A DNA stretch of 64,000 nucleotides from Agapetus fuscipes (GCA_951799405.1 OX637345.1:9238001-9302000), one strand, 5' to 3'. Positions 51,033-61,595 are shown, numbered from the stretch's first letter. The notes: a model not told the origin generated them from the letters alone. Numbers and translations are program-made.

Positions 51033-51263
51033 GTATGAAATGAATGAAGGTTGGTTGGTATGGTAGGGTAATAACCTATACTTAAAATAATGTTAGAGGG
51101 TTGCAGGGCTTATGTTTGTTTAAGATTTTCAGTTGGAAAAAGGCTTACCAACAAAATGCAACTAAGCTACACATATAGTGTAACCTATTTATTTCTACAG
51201 GTAAGGGAGGGAGGAGAGAAGATGCTTGCTGTTCTCTAAATGCTGGAGTCTTACAGATAGTCT
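51033..51263. repeat. SINE B 3' scrap and unassigned sequence
   Basis: 51152-51205 is the complement of the SINE B 3' end with an internal deletion (gcaactaagctacacatata, then tttctacaggtaaggg). Confidence 0.4.
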
Positions 51264-51836
51264 ATAATATAATCTATAATCTAAGTTGCAAGGATATATT
51301 CATTTAAAGCTCTCAGATGTATGCCCACAAACCAACAAGTGTAGTTCGCGCTTACAAATGCTGAATGTGTACTTACAAATAAAATCCAAACCTCAAATGA
51401 ACATAAGCCCCACAACTTTTGCCGACCTTCCCTGAAACAGGGGTGACATTGGCAAAGTGAACCATTTTTTACAGTATGGGTGGTCAGCCTCATACCAACC
51501 TATAAGTCAAGGAATATGAATAATTAATTACATTTAAATATAAAATAGAACAAAACCTTACAAAGAAATCTATACAAAAAAAGTCAAAAATTTCCTATGC
51601 AAAAAATGTAGCAAATGAATACACCAACATTAGAAATCAACATTGCAGATTAGCCGCCACTTCTTCCTGTCCTTGCATACTTCTTTCATTTCATCCAGAG
51701 TCATAACTTTTTTCATACAAGTCCTCCTTTTATTATGACTCTGGATATCCCATTCATTCGCTATTTCAGAGATTTGATCCTTCCATACTTTTCTCGGTCT
51801 TCCTCTACCACGACATCCATCTATTCTAACAGACAA
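51264..51836 (-). repeat. Second copy of the LINE 3' end plus family A composite
   Basis: 51264-51515 is a family A copy, 51516-51640 the LINE 3' untranslated region and 51630-51836 the last 68 codons (IDGCRGRGRPRKVWKDQISE to the end). The whole block matches 16630-17215 with few differences. The LINE part stops at ctattctaac, where 17.2 kb continues. Confidence 0.88.
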
Positions 51837-51937
51837 AAAATATTTTTACACATCGCTTAAGGTATTTTTTTAAATATTTTGATATAAAGGTTCCTAGACT
51901 AATATGTTAGTATGAAAGGGTAACAGCTCATGCCTTT

Positions 51938-52173
51938 AGTGCTTGTTTGTCTTATGTCCATCTGCGGTAATTTCACATGACCAAGGTTTGTATGTATATT
52001 GGACCAATGTGTCTTATTAATGCTAGAAGTTTATTTTGGAAATACTAAAAACAGCTCTCAAACTATCGTGTTCTACGTTTATTTCTTAGCTCAGATTGTG
52101 TAGAATGTGATTCATAAGACAATTTTTTGAAAGGTCATCTTTGAATCAAATGCTAGATAAGCCAAACAAGCAC
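51938..52173. mobile_element. MITE family F, full length
   Basis: Ends agtgcttgtttgtcttat and ataagccaaacaagcact are an imperfect inverted pair. Body tggaccaatgtgtcttatta and ttcttagctcagattgtg. A clear target duplication is not seen. Confidence 0.7.
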
Positions 52174-52204
52174 TTGGGGAGAAACTCATTGAAATTTATT
52201 GTTG

Positions 52205-52430
52205 AGGGTTGCAGAGTTTATTTTTATTTGAGGTTTGTGGTTGGTAAAAGGTTGACCAACCATACAGTGAAAATTAGTTCAATTCATCCAATGTCACCCT
52301 GTTTCACAAAAAGTCGGTATGAGTTTCAAATCTTACGTTATTAGAGGTTTCGGTCATATTTTGTAAACAAGCATACAGCATGTGTAAGCACGGACTCACA
52401 TGTGTCTGCTTATGTTCGTGCGTTAAATAT
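52205..52430 (+). repeat. Family A repeat, old
   Basis: gttgaccaaccatacagtga, ccaatgtcaccctgtttcac, then cgcgg-less centre and cacatgtgtctgcttatg. Tail missing. Confidence 0.5.
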
Positions 52431-53095
52431 TACTATTTTGAGCTTTTGAAATCTTTTTTCCATGTGTTCTTTTTTCATATTTTCTATTTCACACACTTGT
52501 TTGTCATGCATTCTTTCTATATGCTTAAACCATCTCAACTCATAACTTTGTACCTTTACTATCACATCCTCTTTCAGCTTCCATTTCTCTTTTACTTATT
52601 GATATCTAGACATTCTTGTTATCATACGTTTTTCCTTTCAAGAAATGTATTCATATCGTTATTAAATCTTTCATAATGTTTTGTATTATTATTGCTTGTT
52701 TACTCAAAACCTTTTTATTTTACTTTTTGCAAGAAATATAAAGTGAAAAGCTGCTGTTCGTTATTCGTAACACTGTTTATTTTTTATTTCAAGTTGACGA
52801 TAATGCAATATACACTGTGCACAATAAAACTGAAAAATTGCCACCGTCTGGTAACGGATAACGCCGTTACTCTAGCCATAACGGATGAGCGGTCCGCTAC
52901 AGTCGCCGTTACCATAGAAGCATCCGCTAACGTCCGTTGGGAGAGCCTTGTGATCAGTAACGACGGATTAAAACTACTAAAATAAGTAGGAAAAATGTTG
53001 AGAAAATAAAAAAGTGACTGAATTTAAATTTGTCTGGTTTGCCTATCTACAAGGCGCTTAAGGAACTATGTAAATTAAATAAAATTAATGGTACA
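52431..53095. other. LINE scrap and GC-rich palindromic patch
   Basis: 52500-52600 is a minus-strand RTE-like tail scrap (complement of tgcttaaaccatctcaactc). 52845-52975 is GC-richer with repeated gtaacgg/ccgttac and aacggat motifs, possibly the end of an unidentified DNA transposon. Confidence 0.4.
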
Positions 53096-53462
53096 ATGTA
53101 CAACATCATAACGACAAAACATTACATGAAAAAACATCACATGACAAAACATCATATTGAAAAAACATCACAATGAAAAAAACATGACAGAACATCTAAA
53201 TATGTACTTAATTAAATCAAATTAATGGTACATGGTACAACATTATAACAACAAAAAATCCCATAACAAAACATCACATGACAAAATGTCATATTGAAAA
53301 AACATCACAATGGCAATACATCACAATGAAAAAAACAAAACATGAAAAAACCTCAAATGACAAAACAAATCAACGTGTGACAAAACATCACAATGAAAAA
53401 ACGTCACATAACAAAACATCAAGTACTTCAAACAGAACATACCATGAACGGCACATGAAAAC
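53096..53462. repeat. Minisatellite related to 37497-38040
   Basis: Units such as acaaaacatcacatgaca and aatgaaaaaacatcac, 14-15 bp, one orientation, AT-richer than the other array; interrupted near 53190-53240 by a repeat of taatggtacaatgtacaaca-like sequence from 53087. Confidence 0.7.
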
Positions 53463-53517
53463 ACATCTCATATTATGCTTAATGTGAGTTTTAAAAAAAA
53501 AAAAAAAATTAGGCGGA

Positions 53518-53800
53518 TTTATTTGGTGAGCGCTGTTTTTGTGTGTATCACACCTCAAGAGCCCTCTGCGAGCTTGGTCGTCCCTGTAGAAAGCGCCAAT
53601 TCTCAAGCAAGACCCAGTTGTTGTAAGGCTGGATGGCCCTTTTGATGACCGGTCTTTGGTAAAGGTTTATGAATTTTTCAACCCAGCGAAGAGCAAATTT
53701 GAAAATTTAAATGGTATATTTTTTATGCTCCGCCGAGATTCGAACCCGCGACCTTCCAGTTACGAGTCCGAAGTGTTACCATCTGGACTACGGACCGGTC
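53518..53800 (-). repeat. SINE C, full length, left arm of a head-to-head pair
   Basis: Head on the right: complement of the A box tagtccagatggtaacactt and the B box gggttcgaatctcgg. 3' end tgagcgctgtttttgtgtg on the left, preceded by an A-rich or T-rich run. Confidence 0.85.
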
Positions 53801-53990
53801 TAAACTTTTACCTTAAAACCTTTTAACTTAAAGGTAAACCTGAAGCTGGCTACCTTACCTGTAAAAATGAATGCAAACTATGCTGTTGTCACCCTTTGTT
53901 GAAGGGGCAGGTGGCATCGGTTGCAAAATAGTGGACGTTAAAGTCTAAAAATATAGAAAAAACAACTCTTGGCTTTCCTTGGCTTTTTGA
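53801..53990. other. Spacer between SINE C copies
   Basis: Contains a SINE B scrap (ggctaccttacctgtaaaaa) and an old family-A-like piece (ttgtcaccctttgttgaagg). Confidence 0.4.
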
Positions 53991-54280
53991 CCGGTCCGTA
54001 GTCCAGGTGGTAACACTTCGGACTCGTAACTGGAAGGTCGTGGGTTCAAATCCCGACGGAGCACAAAAAATATAGGTACCATTTATATTTTCAAATTTGC
54101 TCTTCGCTGGGTTGAAAAATTCATAAACCTTTACCAAAGACCGGTCATCAAAAGGTCCATCCAGCCTTACAACAACTGGGTCTTGCTTGAGAATTGGCGC
54201 TTTCTACAGCGACGACCAAGCTCGCAGAGGGCTCTTGAGGTGTGATACACACAAAAACAGCGCTCACCAAATAAATCAGC
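53991..54280 (+). repeat. SINE C, full length, right arm of the pair
   Basis: A box tagtccaggtggtaacac and B box gggttcaaatcccg fit Pol III consensus. The body runs tttaccaaagaccggtcatc, gcagagggctcttgaggtgt to accaaataaat. Very similar to 53518-53800, so together they form a roughly 285-bp inverted repeat with a 190-bp spacer. Confidence 0.88.
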
Positions 54281-54830
54281 CGAATTTAATTTAATTTTCC
54301 TCTCCACCTGCCGCTATTGGTAAAGTGAAGATGAATACAATATAATGCAACTTAAATTATTTAGTTTTCTGTCAATAATATCTCCTTGAAAGCCTCTCAA
54401 ATAATACTCTACTCTGTACGCTAAGTTTTTTACTTTACCTAAAATGTTTGGAAACTTAAACGCTCTGTAGAGACGATACTTTAGTTTGTGTTCATTTTGT
54501 GTAAAGTTGGAACGTGCAGTTGTGTACTTGGGGTAGTAAATTCTCTAAGGGATGAAACCGCAGTAGACAGATCGTGTTTCTGAGCTGCATGGTCTTAATG
54601 GAAAATAAAAATGCATTTCAATGTGAATTTGCAACGTCAGTATTCAATATCACTTAGTTTATTGAAAAATACTTGCAGAAATTTGCAGATAAACGTAACG
54701 GCTGTCAATTTATTTTGAACGTTAAATTATTTTAAAATATACAAAAAAAATGTATAGAAACGTTAAAAAGAAAACTAAGGGAGTCGGCAAAGAATATTGG
54801 TGAAAAATTGTGATGTCAACCAGCTTGTTT
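54281..54830. other. No recognised feature
   Basis: AT-rich, no family matches. Confidence 0.35.
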
Positions 54831-55046
54831 GTGCTTGTTTGTCCTATGTCAAACAGAGGTAATTTCACATGAGTAATCTTTATATGTGTACCGGACCAAT
54901 GTGTCGTATGAAAACTGGCAGTTGATTTTAAAAATATTTAAAACAACTCTCACAATATCGTCTTTTACGTTTATTCTTATCTCAGTCTGTCAATTCCATT
55001 GGAAGGTCATCTTTGAATCAAATAGTTAATAAGCCAAACAAGCACT
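54831..55046. mobile_element. MITE family F, full length
   Basis: gtgcttgtttgtcctatgtc to aataagccaaacaagcac; body accggaccaatgtgtcgtat. The stretch ctgtcaattcc replaces the usual ttgtgtagaatgtgattc, a small deletion. Confidence 0.7.
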
Positions 55047-55104
55047 GAAGGAACGATGTATCAATATATATATATATATATATCAGGCTTATTTATTTTT
55101 AATT

Positions 55105-55858
55105 ACACATGATAAGAGAGCGCTGTTTTTGTGTGTGTCACACCTCAAGGGCCCTCTCCGATCACGGATAAGACTTTTTGAAAAGGTGCGTCTTGAGAGC
55201 TCCGTGAAATATACCTATAGATTTGGAGTTCTTCACTCCGGGTGGCAGTCTGTTCCACTCCACCGGACCCGCAACACAGAAAGCACGGTCTCCAAAATTT
55301 GTACGGATCTGACGGTGCGGCTGAACCAAATTGATTGCACCATCGCCCGCAGATCTGAGTGTCTGCCTCCTAACACCCATCTCAACAGGCGAAATCATGT
55401 CAGTCAGATAAGGTGGAGCCAAGCCATTGATGGCTTTATATACCATCAGACAAACACGGTAGACCACCCTCTCCGGGAAACGAAGCCAGTGTAGTTTTTT
55501 TAACAGCGGAGTGATGTGAGCGAATTTGGATATCCCGAATATGAGCCTTGCTGCTGAATTTAACACAGATTGAAAGCGGTTGAAATGATTCTCATTCAGC
55601 CAAAGGGCTGACCACTATAAAGCGTTGAGCAATAATCAATCCGAGACATCACAAACGCACTCACCAGGGTCTTAACCGCATCTGACGGAAGACACTTTCT
55701 AATCGCCTTTATTTGGCGCAGTGAAAAAAAGGAGGAAGCTATTGTGGCATCTATTTGCCTTTCCAATGTCAGGTTCCGATCCAGTAAGATTCCTAGAAGT
55801 CTCACCGAATCGGAAGGCTGGATCAACTTACCTCCTATAGAGAGTGCAAATCGATGTA
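55105..55858 (-). pseudogene. CR1/L2-like LINE C-terminal fragment whose 3' end matches SINE C
   Basis: Minus-strand pieces SVRLLGILLDRNLTLERQID, DAVKTLVSAFVMSRIDYCST (55596-55826) and, after one frameshift near 55600, FAHITPLLKKLHWLRFPERV, NGLAPPYLTDMISPVEM and FGDRAFCVAGPVEWNRLP to the stop at about 55160. A few bases after the stop the sequence gagagggcccttgaggtgtg and acacaaaaacagcgctc follows, which is the 3' end of SINE C. The palm and endonuclease are missing. This looks like the partner LINE of that SINE. Confidence 0.85.
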
Positions 55859-55894
55859 TAATTCATCCACGTACGTTGCAAAAATGTAGTGAAA

Positions 55895-56118
55895 TTTACA
55901 ATTCATACTTCATAAATTGATGCATTTGCGCTTACACAATACACGTGTTGCATGTGTATTAGCGAATTAAATCCAAACCTCGAATGAACATAAAAAATGA
56001 GTATTACAACTCCTGTCGCCTTTTCCTAAAACTGGCGTGACGTTGAAAAAATCAAGTCAGTTTTAAACTGCACCTATGAGTGATGAACTTTAAACCAGCC
56101 TTCAAGTCAAGAAATGAA
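55895..56118 (-). repeat. Family A repeat, old
   Basis: cacgtgttgcatgtgtatta, aaccaaacctcgaatgaac-like centre and the head complement ttaaaccagccttcaagtca. Confidence 0.5.
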
Positions 56119-56789
56119 AAACTATCTACAATGAAAAAAAAACAATATGTGCCCATAAATCATACAAATGTCCCGTATTCATAAAAAAAATCTGCTAAAG
56201 TTAGTTTTTCCTTACAAAACTTAGGTGTAAACATCGTACTAAGTTTAAAAAAAAACTTATTAATGAAGCCATAAATAAACACATTAACTCTGTGACTTTT
56301 TTTTTCTTTAAAAAAAGTGTTGATACTTGTTACAGTCTGAATGATCAAACTAATATCAATCCTTTAATTGTGTTTCCAGGTACTTTTCATAAAAAATTAT
56401 CGCGACAATTATTCCATCCAACCGTTTAATTAAACCTTTCATTATGTGTAATAAATAAAAACGTAGCCAATCAGAGTCCCTGGCCACCCTTGCCCGCCAT
56501 GTAAATTCACTAAATTAATTCATAAAGTGCGCCTTCCTCTTTCTTTCCTTCCCTCCATGCTAACTTTCTCATCTTCCCCCTCACTGATATTAAGGCAGGT
56601 TTTTGAATTATTTTTAATTAAGCGCTGTGCCCCATAGAGTCGCGTAATTTTATGAATTTTATTCAAAATGCAAAAACCTTATTTTGACTTACAAGTTTTC
56701 TCATATCACCCCTGTTTTTTGCGCTAGGTTTTTTTTTTTAATATCAATATTTGTTAACAATGGCTATTGTCGCAACATTATCTGTACCT
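56119..56789. other. No recognised feature
   Basis: Very AT-rich, with one C-rich patch at 56530-56590. No supported gene. Confidence 0.35.
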
Positions 56790-56965
56790 ATAATAATCTT
56801 TAATTTAAGTTGCAAAGATATATTAACATTCAAAGCTCATATCAAATGCATGCCCACAAACATACAAATTAAAATCCAAACCTCAAATGAAGATAAGCCA
56901 TGCCCCTTTTTCCGACCTTCCAAGGCTCAGGGATGACATTGGCAAAGTGAACCATGAGCTAACAA
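56790..56965 (-). repeat. Family A repeat, internal deletion
   Basis: Tail ttaagttgcaaagatatatt, then gcatgcccacaaacatacaa joins directly to aaatccaaacctcaaatgaa; head lost after gtgaaccatga. Confidence 0.65.
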
Positions 56966-57344
56966 CGGGCTTATTGACAGTTCCACCCTTTTAGAAAGTT
57001 TTAAGCTTAATGTAACCCAACTTAAATGTAAAACTGAGTGAGTGCCTCTTCACTGATTTGAGAAATAGTAGAAAAAGTATGTTAACTATAAGGAAATACT
57101 CATGACAAACTTCTAAAGTACAGGGTTTTTACACTTATTTAGTGTTTTCTCTTGTAGAAAATAGGAATCTACGGTGCATTCATATGAGAAACCCATGTTA
57201 GCTTAACATGCCTCTTGTTCAGTTTAACCTTTAAGGAATCGATATGTTAACATATTCTTTTGATAAAAATTTAACTTATATTTCCAGCCAATTACCAACA
57301 GCAAACTAACGCAAAATCTGCCGCTCTGCTTTGATAATCAGCCT
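56966..57344. other. No recognised feature
   Basis: 57175-57250 shares gcttaacatg and cttttaaggaatc-like words with 45225-45300 in reverse, perhaps an unnamed repeat; otherwise unassigned. Confidence 0.3.
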
Positions 57345-57415
57345 TGAGAATGCTTTCTGCTCGTGAAAACGAAACGTCAGCAAATAGAAAAAATGCGAAT
57401 AGATCATGGTCAAAG
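57345..57415. repeat. Single arm of foldback family P2
   Basis: cttgagaatgctttctgctc, gtgaaaacgaaacgtcagc, then gcgaatagatcatggtc, the same order as the right arm at 12070-12125. Confidence 0.65.
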
Positions 57416-58293
57416 CCGACATAAATTAAAAAAACAATCTGTCATCTTACGCGAAACATGAAAGTGAAAGTGACTGTTAAGATTTATTTTCTACTTAAAA
57501 TATTTCATTAGGTTCAAGTTTTCGTTTTTGTTTTACTATTTTTAGCACAGCGAGTGGGAAAATTCACACCGTGTTCTGAATATCATCCCATGTGTAACAA
57601 AAGGTCTCTCTTTCCCTCTCTTCGTTTCTCTCTCTCCTTCCAACAATTAAGCAGGTGTACATGTTATGATTTACAAAAGAAGTTCCACGATCTGGAAGTT
57701 GGAGGCGGCAGCCGTGCCGGAGGGAACAGAGAAAGGGCGCCAAGACAATGGTGCACAGACTAATGGAACTATAATTACACGCGATCTAAGTTGCAAATTT
57801 TACATTGCTAAAAAAATAAAATGTACGAGGAAAATTATGACTTTGGAGGAAATGAAAAATGCACGCAAAGGCTGAAAAAATTAAGTTGGCAGCTAAACTT
57901 TAATGTATTTAAAAGATTTATTTAGTTTTCTGTATGAATTTTTTTTCTTTTGACACTATTCGCACAAGGGGGATTTTCCATTTTGTAAGTTTTCACATTT
58001 TTTTTTTCTTTATAACTTTAATTTATACATCACTCTTGATAATAACTGAATGTTGAAGGTCGAAAGTGCTTGAGGTAGATAAAATCATTGTGAAAATAAA
58101 ACTACGTTTTGAAAAAAAAAATATTTAAAAAAAATAATACTAATAATATTTTTTTTTAATTTAATAATGCTGTTTGTTGTGGTTAAAACAATGCTTACAA
58201 TGCAAAGATATTTTACATGATTACTTCCAATTTGTAAATTGTACATTTTTCTACATAGATTTATTAAAAGTATTTTATTCTCTTTGTTTCCAG
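57416..58293. other. Candidate intron upstream of the 58294 exon
   Basis: AT-rich with T runs. 57830-57880 is a LINE tail scrap (ttatgactttggaggaaatg). The last bases are a pyrimidine-rich tract, attctctttgtttccag, a strong splice acceptor. Confidence 0.4.
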
Positions 58294-58386
58294 CTGGAGA
58301 GAAGAACTTCGAGTGTAACGAGATCGACTATTTCTCCAAAGAGGAGTACGCTCCAGATCCTAACGACTCCACAATGGCCATTCCAT
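58294..58386 (+). CDS. Candidate host exon, 93 bp, in-frame cassette size
   Basis: Bounded by a consensus acceptor (tctttgtttccag, ends 58293) and donor (GTAAGG from 58387). In the frame that enters with two bases of a split codon it reads GEKNFECNEIDYFSKEEYA and then PDPNDSTMAIP, without stops. Third positions favour C and G (gag aag aac ttc gag tgt aac gag atc gac tat), in contrast to the AT-rich flanks, as expected of a conserved coding exon. At 93 bp (31 codons) with matching phases it could be skipped without shifting the frame. I do not recognise the protein; acidic residues dominate. The neighbouring exons are not in view, so strand and phase rest on splice signals and codon bias. It cannot be a family A product. 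Confidence 0.6.
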
Positions 58387-58699
58387 GTAAGGAGCTTTGT
58401 TATACATTCTTGTATCTATATTCTCTTCATTTATTTACTCCTTTTCTATTTCACTGATTGTAATTTGAACTCATTATGATTTTATAGGTTTTCAATTTCT
58501 ATACTTACATCACTTTAAACGACTCCATTTTGGTATTTTCGTAGGAATCTACTCCTTCTAGCAATTTATTTACGTACTCTTTATTGTGTTGGCCCCCTCT
58601 TTCTTTTATTTATCTTTAAATAAATTGAATCCCATGTATTTCAATTGATTTTATATTTATTCTATTTTGTGTGTATTTATTATAGTTTATTATTATTTG
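58387..58699 (+). other. Candidate intron with decayed exon-like echo
   Basis: 58517-58551 (taaacgactccattttggta, then ttcgtaggaatct) resembles the last 30 bp of the exon and its donor. 58605-58668 resembles 58979-59040. No intact frame. Confidence 0.45.
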
Positions 58700-58945
58700 T
58701 ATTCCTTGACTTATAAGTTGGTATGAGGCTGACCACCCATACTGTACACAATGGTTCACTTTGCCATTGTCGACCTTGTTTCAGGGAAGGTCGACAAAAG
58801 TTGCAGGGTTCAATGTTCATTTGAGGTGTGAATTTTAATTTGTAAGTACACATTCAGTATTTGTAAGCGCGAACTTACACGTGTCTGTTTGCAGGCATGC
58901 ATTTTATATTAGCTTTGAATGTTAGTACATCTGTACAACTGAAGT
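58700..58945 (+). repeat. Family A repeat inside the echo array
   Basis: Head attccttgacttataagttg to tail catctgtacaactgaagtta. Inserted between two decayed units, so it is younger than the tandem duplication. Confidence 0.75.
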
Positions 58946-59350
58946 TACACAACGATAACTCTCTCCGTAACAGCTTCTTATTTTATTTCTCTTAAAAAAA
59001 GACTCATGTATTCCACTTGATTTTCTATTTATTCTATTTTACTCGCCGTTTGTATTTTAAACGACTCTACTGTGGCCATATCCACGTCTTGCATTTTCAT
59101 ATCTACTCTTTATATTATTTTACTCATATCAATTTTCCCTCCGTAATCCGTACAGTATAACTTATTTGTATTTTTCTGATCATTTTTATTTCAACTGACT
59201 CCGCAATGGCCATCTCATTTAAGGAGATTTAATATTAACTTAAATCTATGTTATATATTGTGATTTAATGATCATATTAAATGCACGTCTGTAAATTTGC
59301 ACTCACACATGTTGCATCTAATTTCGTATTTCACTAACTTTTGACTAACT
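58946..59350 (+). repeat. Further decayed copies of the exon 3' end
   Basis: 59058-59090 (aacgactctactgtggccat) and 59193-59232 (actgactccgcaatggccat, then ctcatttaaggag) align with the exon end ctaacgactccacaatggcc and its donor region. Spacing about 140-160 bp per unit after removing family A. Stops and indels abolish coding. Confidence 0.5.
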
Positions 59351-59600
59351 ATCGATTTGTGAAGAGGAATGCAATTTACCAACCCATTCTTCCTGGCCAG
59401 AAACAGGTATTTATATCATCAATTAATAACTCATTATTGTTTATTTCAAATGAATTATTAATTAATAACCCAATAACATATGTTGAACCAGGGTCAAAGT
59501 TATGGTCAAATGACCCAAGCGGGGATCGAACCAACGTTATTCGATTCCAAATACGTTAGAAAGATCAGCCCGCTTGGCCCCCTCTGCCATAAAACCGATA
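59351..59600 (-). repeat. SINE D, full length
   Basis: Minus-strand A box atggcagagggggccaagcg and B box ttggttcgatccccgc; the B box is closer to consensus than in the 49.4-kb copy. Body ends at complement of ttcttcctggccagaaacag. Confidence 0.78.
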
Positions 59601-60189
59601 TTCATTCCATTCTTCGTTCCTCACTCCACTCTATTTTCATTTATGGTTATTCTTAAAATACTTACTTTTACATTTACTCCTTGCTCAATTTGACATTCAC
59701 TCTTTCTTGCTTCACTCACTTTTATATTCACTCTATTCTTCATTCCACTCGCTTTGACATAACTTTTTTTGACATAACCTCTATAAGGAGGAACCACGAA
59801 CTGTTGAATTATTGTTGTTTGATCGAGGCCGAAGGTTGAAGGTATTTTTATTTTTATTAACCTTCGGAGATACATCCATAGATGTCGCTATAGCCCCAGT
59901 TGTACAGAAGGACGATATTATGTCTTCTTGTGAAATTTATATTTATATTAATTTTCTAAATGAATAAAAATACAGATTCTTCCTCTCAAGCTGCAAAGCT
60001 GGGCTTATCCTGAAAAAATAAGCAAAACTTATCAACCGAAGTAAACCAAAAATAGGCCGCATAAAATAATATCAAAACGATTGAATGTCAGAAAACTGGC
60101 ATGTTCCAAGATAACAGGAAATATAATTAAAGGAAAATAAACTTTCTTGTATGTATGTATTAAGCAAAACTGTTTTACATTAAAAGATG
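59601..60189. other. Unassigned with a P3 loop scrap
   Basis: 59778-59800 (ctctataaggaggaaccacg) equals the loop of foldback P3. 59620-59770 has repeated ttcactc and cattcac words. Remainder unassigned. Confidence 0.35.
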
Positions 60190-60365
60190 CATATTCATGC
60201 ATGCCCACAAGTAGACACACGCAACTTCGCGCCTCCTCATGTGTAATTTCAAAATAAAACCCAAGCCTCAAATTGCTACAATCTTTGAAACTCTTACCAG
60301 CTTTTCCTGAAACACATGGGAAATAGTTAAAAGTGAACAAATTTTTACAGTATGAGTGATAAGCT
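60190..60365 (-). repeat. Family A repeat, old
   Basis: atgcatgcccacaagtagac and aaacccaagcctcaaattgc; the centre is changed, the head is lost after agcttgat. Confidence 0.5.
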
Positions 60366-60564
60366 TGATAAAAAAGGAAAAAGTTGTAATATACCTACAT
60401 TGAACTGTATGAAAACAAACAATAAATGAAATAAAACAATTTAAAATTTAAAACAAAAAGACTTTTCCACCTATGCTGCAGATCAACCGCCATTTGCTTA
60501 TTTTACCATTTCCTTGCAATTTTTTTTTCATTTAATCCAGAGTCTTACCCTTTTTATAAATATC
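60366..60564. other. LINE tail scrap
   Basis: 60530-60556 (taatccagagtcttaccctt) is the complement of the KKVMTLDE segment of the 17.0-kb LINE. Remainder AT-rich. Confidence 0.35.
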
Positions 60565-60893
60565 TATAATCTAAGTTGCAAAGATATATTAACATTTAGG
60601 ATTCATATTAAATATACGCCCACAAAAACATAGTACATATCTATCTTTAATCAAAGCTGCAAAGATATGGTCATATTTAAGGCTAATATTGAATGCATGC
60701 CTACAGACAGACACATCTAAGTTCGCGCCTATACGTTCTGCATGTGTGCATATAAATAAACAAAACCTCACATGAACATAAACATTGCAACTCCTGCAAC
60801 CTTTCCCTGAAACAGGGTGACATTGGCTAAAGTGAACCATCTTTACAGCATGGGTGGTCAGCCTCATATCAACCTTTAAATCAAATAAATAGT
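60565..60893 (-). repeat. Family A repeat with duplicated tail section
   Basis: Two tail sections (ctaagttgcaaagatatatt at 60571 and caaagctgcaaagatatggt at 60651) precede one centre and head (to catatcaacctttaaatcaa). Confidence 0.72.
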
Positions 60894-61339
60894 GAATATT
60901 TTCATTTTACAACATTTTTTCAATTTATTTTCATTTATTACAACAAAGAAAAAGTTTTCCATTATCTGACATCACTGGTTTATCGTAAAAATAATATGAA
61001 AAGCATTATTTCCCCTCAAGCGCTTTATTTTAAATTTTGTTATTGTGATGAGAAAAAAACGTTTATAATATTTTATAATATGAGGAAATTATGGAGTTGC
61101 CATAGAAAATGTGGGAAAAATTTCATGCTTGGTTGACCTCAGGGGGAAACAAAATCATAGTGCTACGTTAGGAGATTTTTAATTTTTTAAATATATTTTG
61201 CTATGTTTTTAATTAGATTGAACAAAAGATGGAACTTTTTTTAATTATCTGAAAAAAAAATTATGCCTTACATAAAAACCCACTTTAAGACAAGTATGAG
61301 GTTTTTCTTAGATTTTACGGCATTTATGATATCATATTT
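60894..61339. other. No recognised feature
   Basis: Very AT-rich, no frame or family match. Confidence 0.35.
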
Positions 61340-61595
61340 AAATTAACTTAGAGGTGACTGCTTGTACGCATGCATTTGATATGGATCTGTTAGATAGTTT
61401 ATAGACTGTTGCTTGACTTATGTTGGTATGAGGCTCCCCACATATTCCGTGAAAAATGGTTTACTTTTCCAACATCATCCCTGTTTCAGAAAAAGTTGAC
61501 GTACATATTCAGTGTGTGTAAGCGCCCATTTACACGAATCTCCTCGTCGGCATACATTGAATATGAATCTTAACCTTTGCAACTTAGATTAAATT
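61340..61595 (+). repeat. Family A pieces, rearranged
   Basis: 61349-61400 is a tail scrap (gactgcttgtacgcatgcat). 61410-61592 is an old copy from ttgcttgacttatgttggta to cctttgcaacttagattaaa. Confidence 0.6.
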
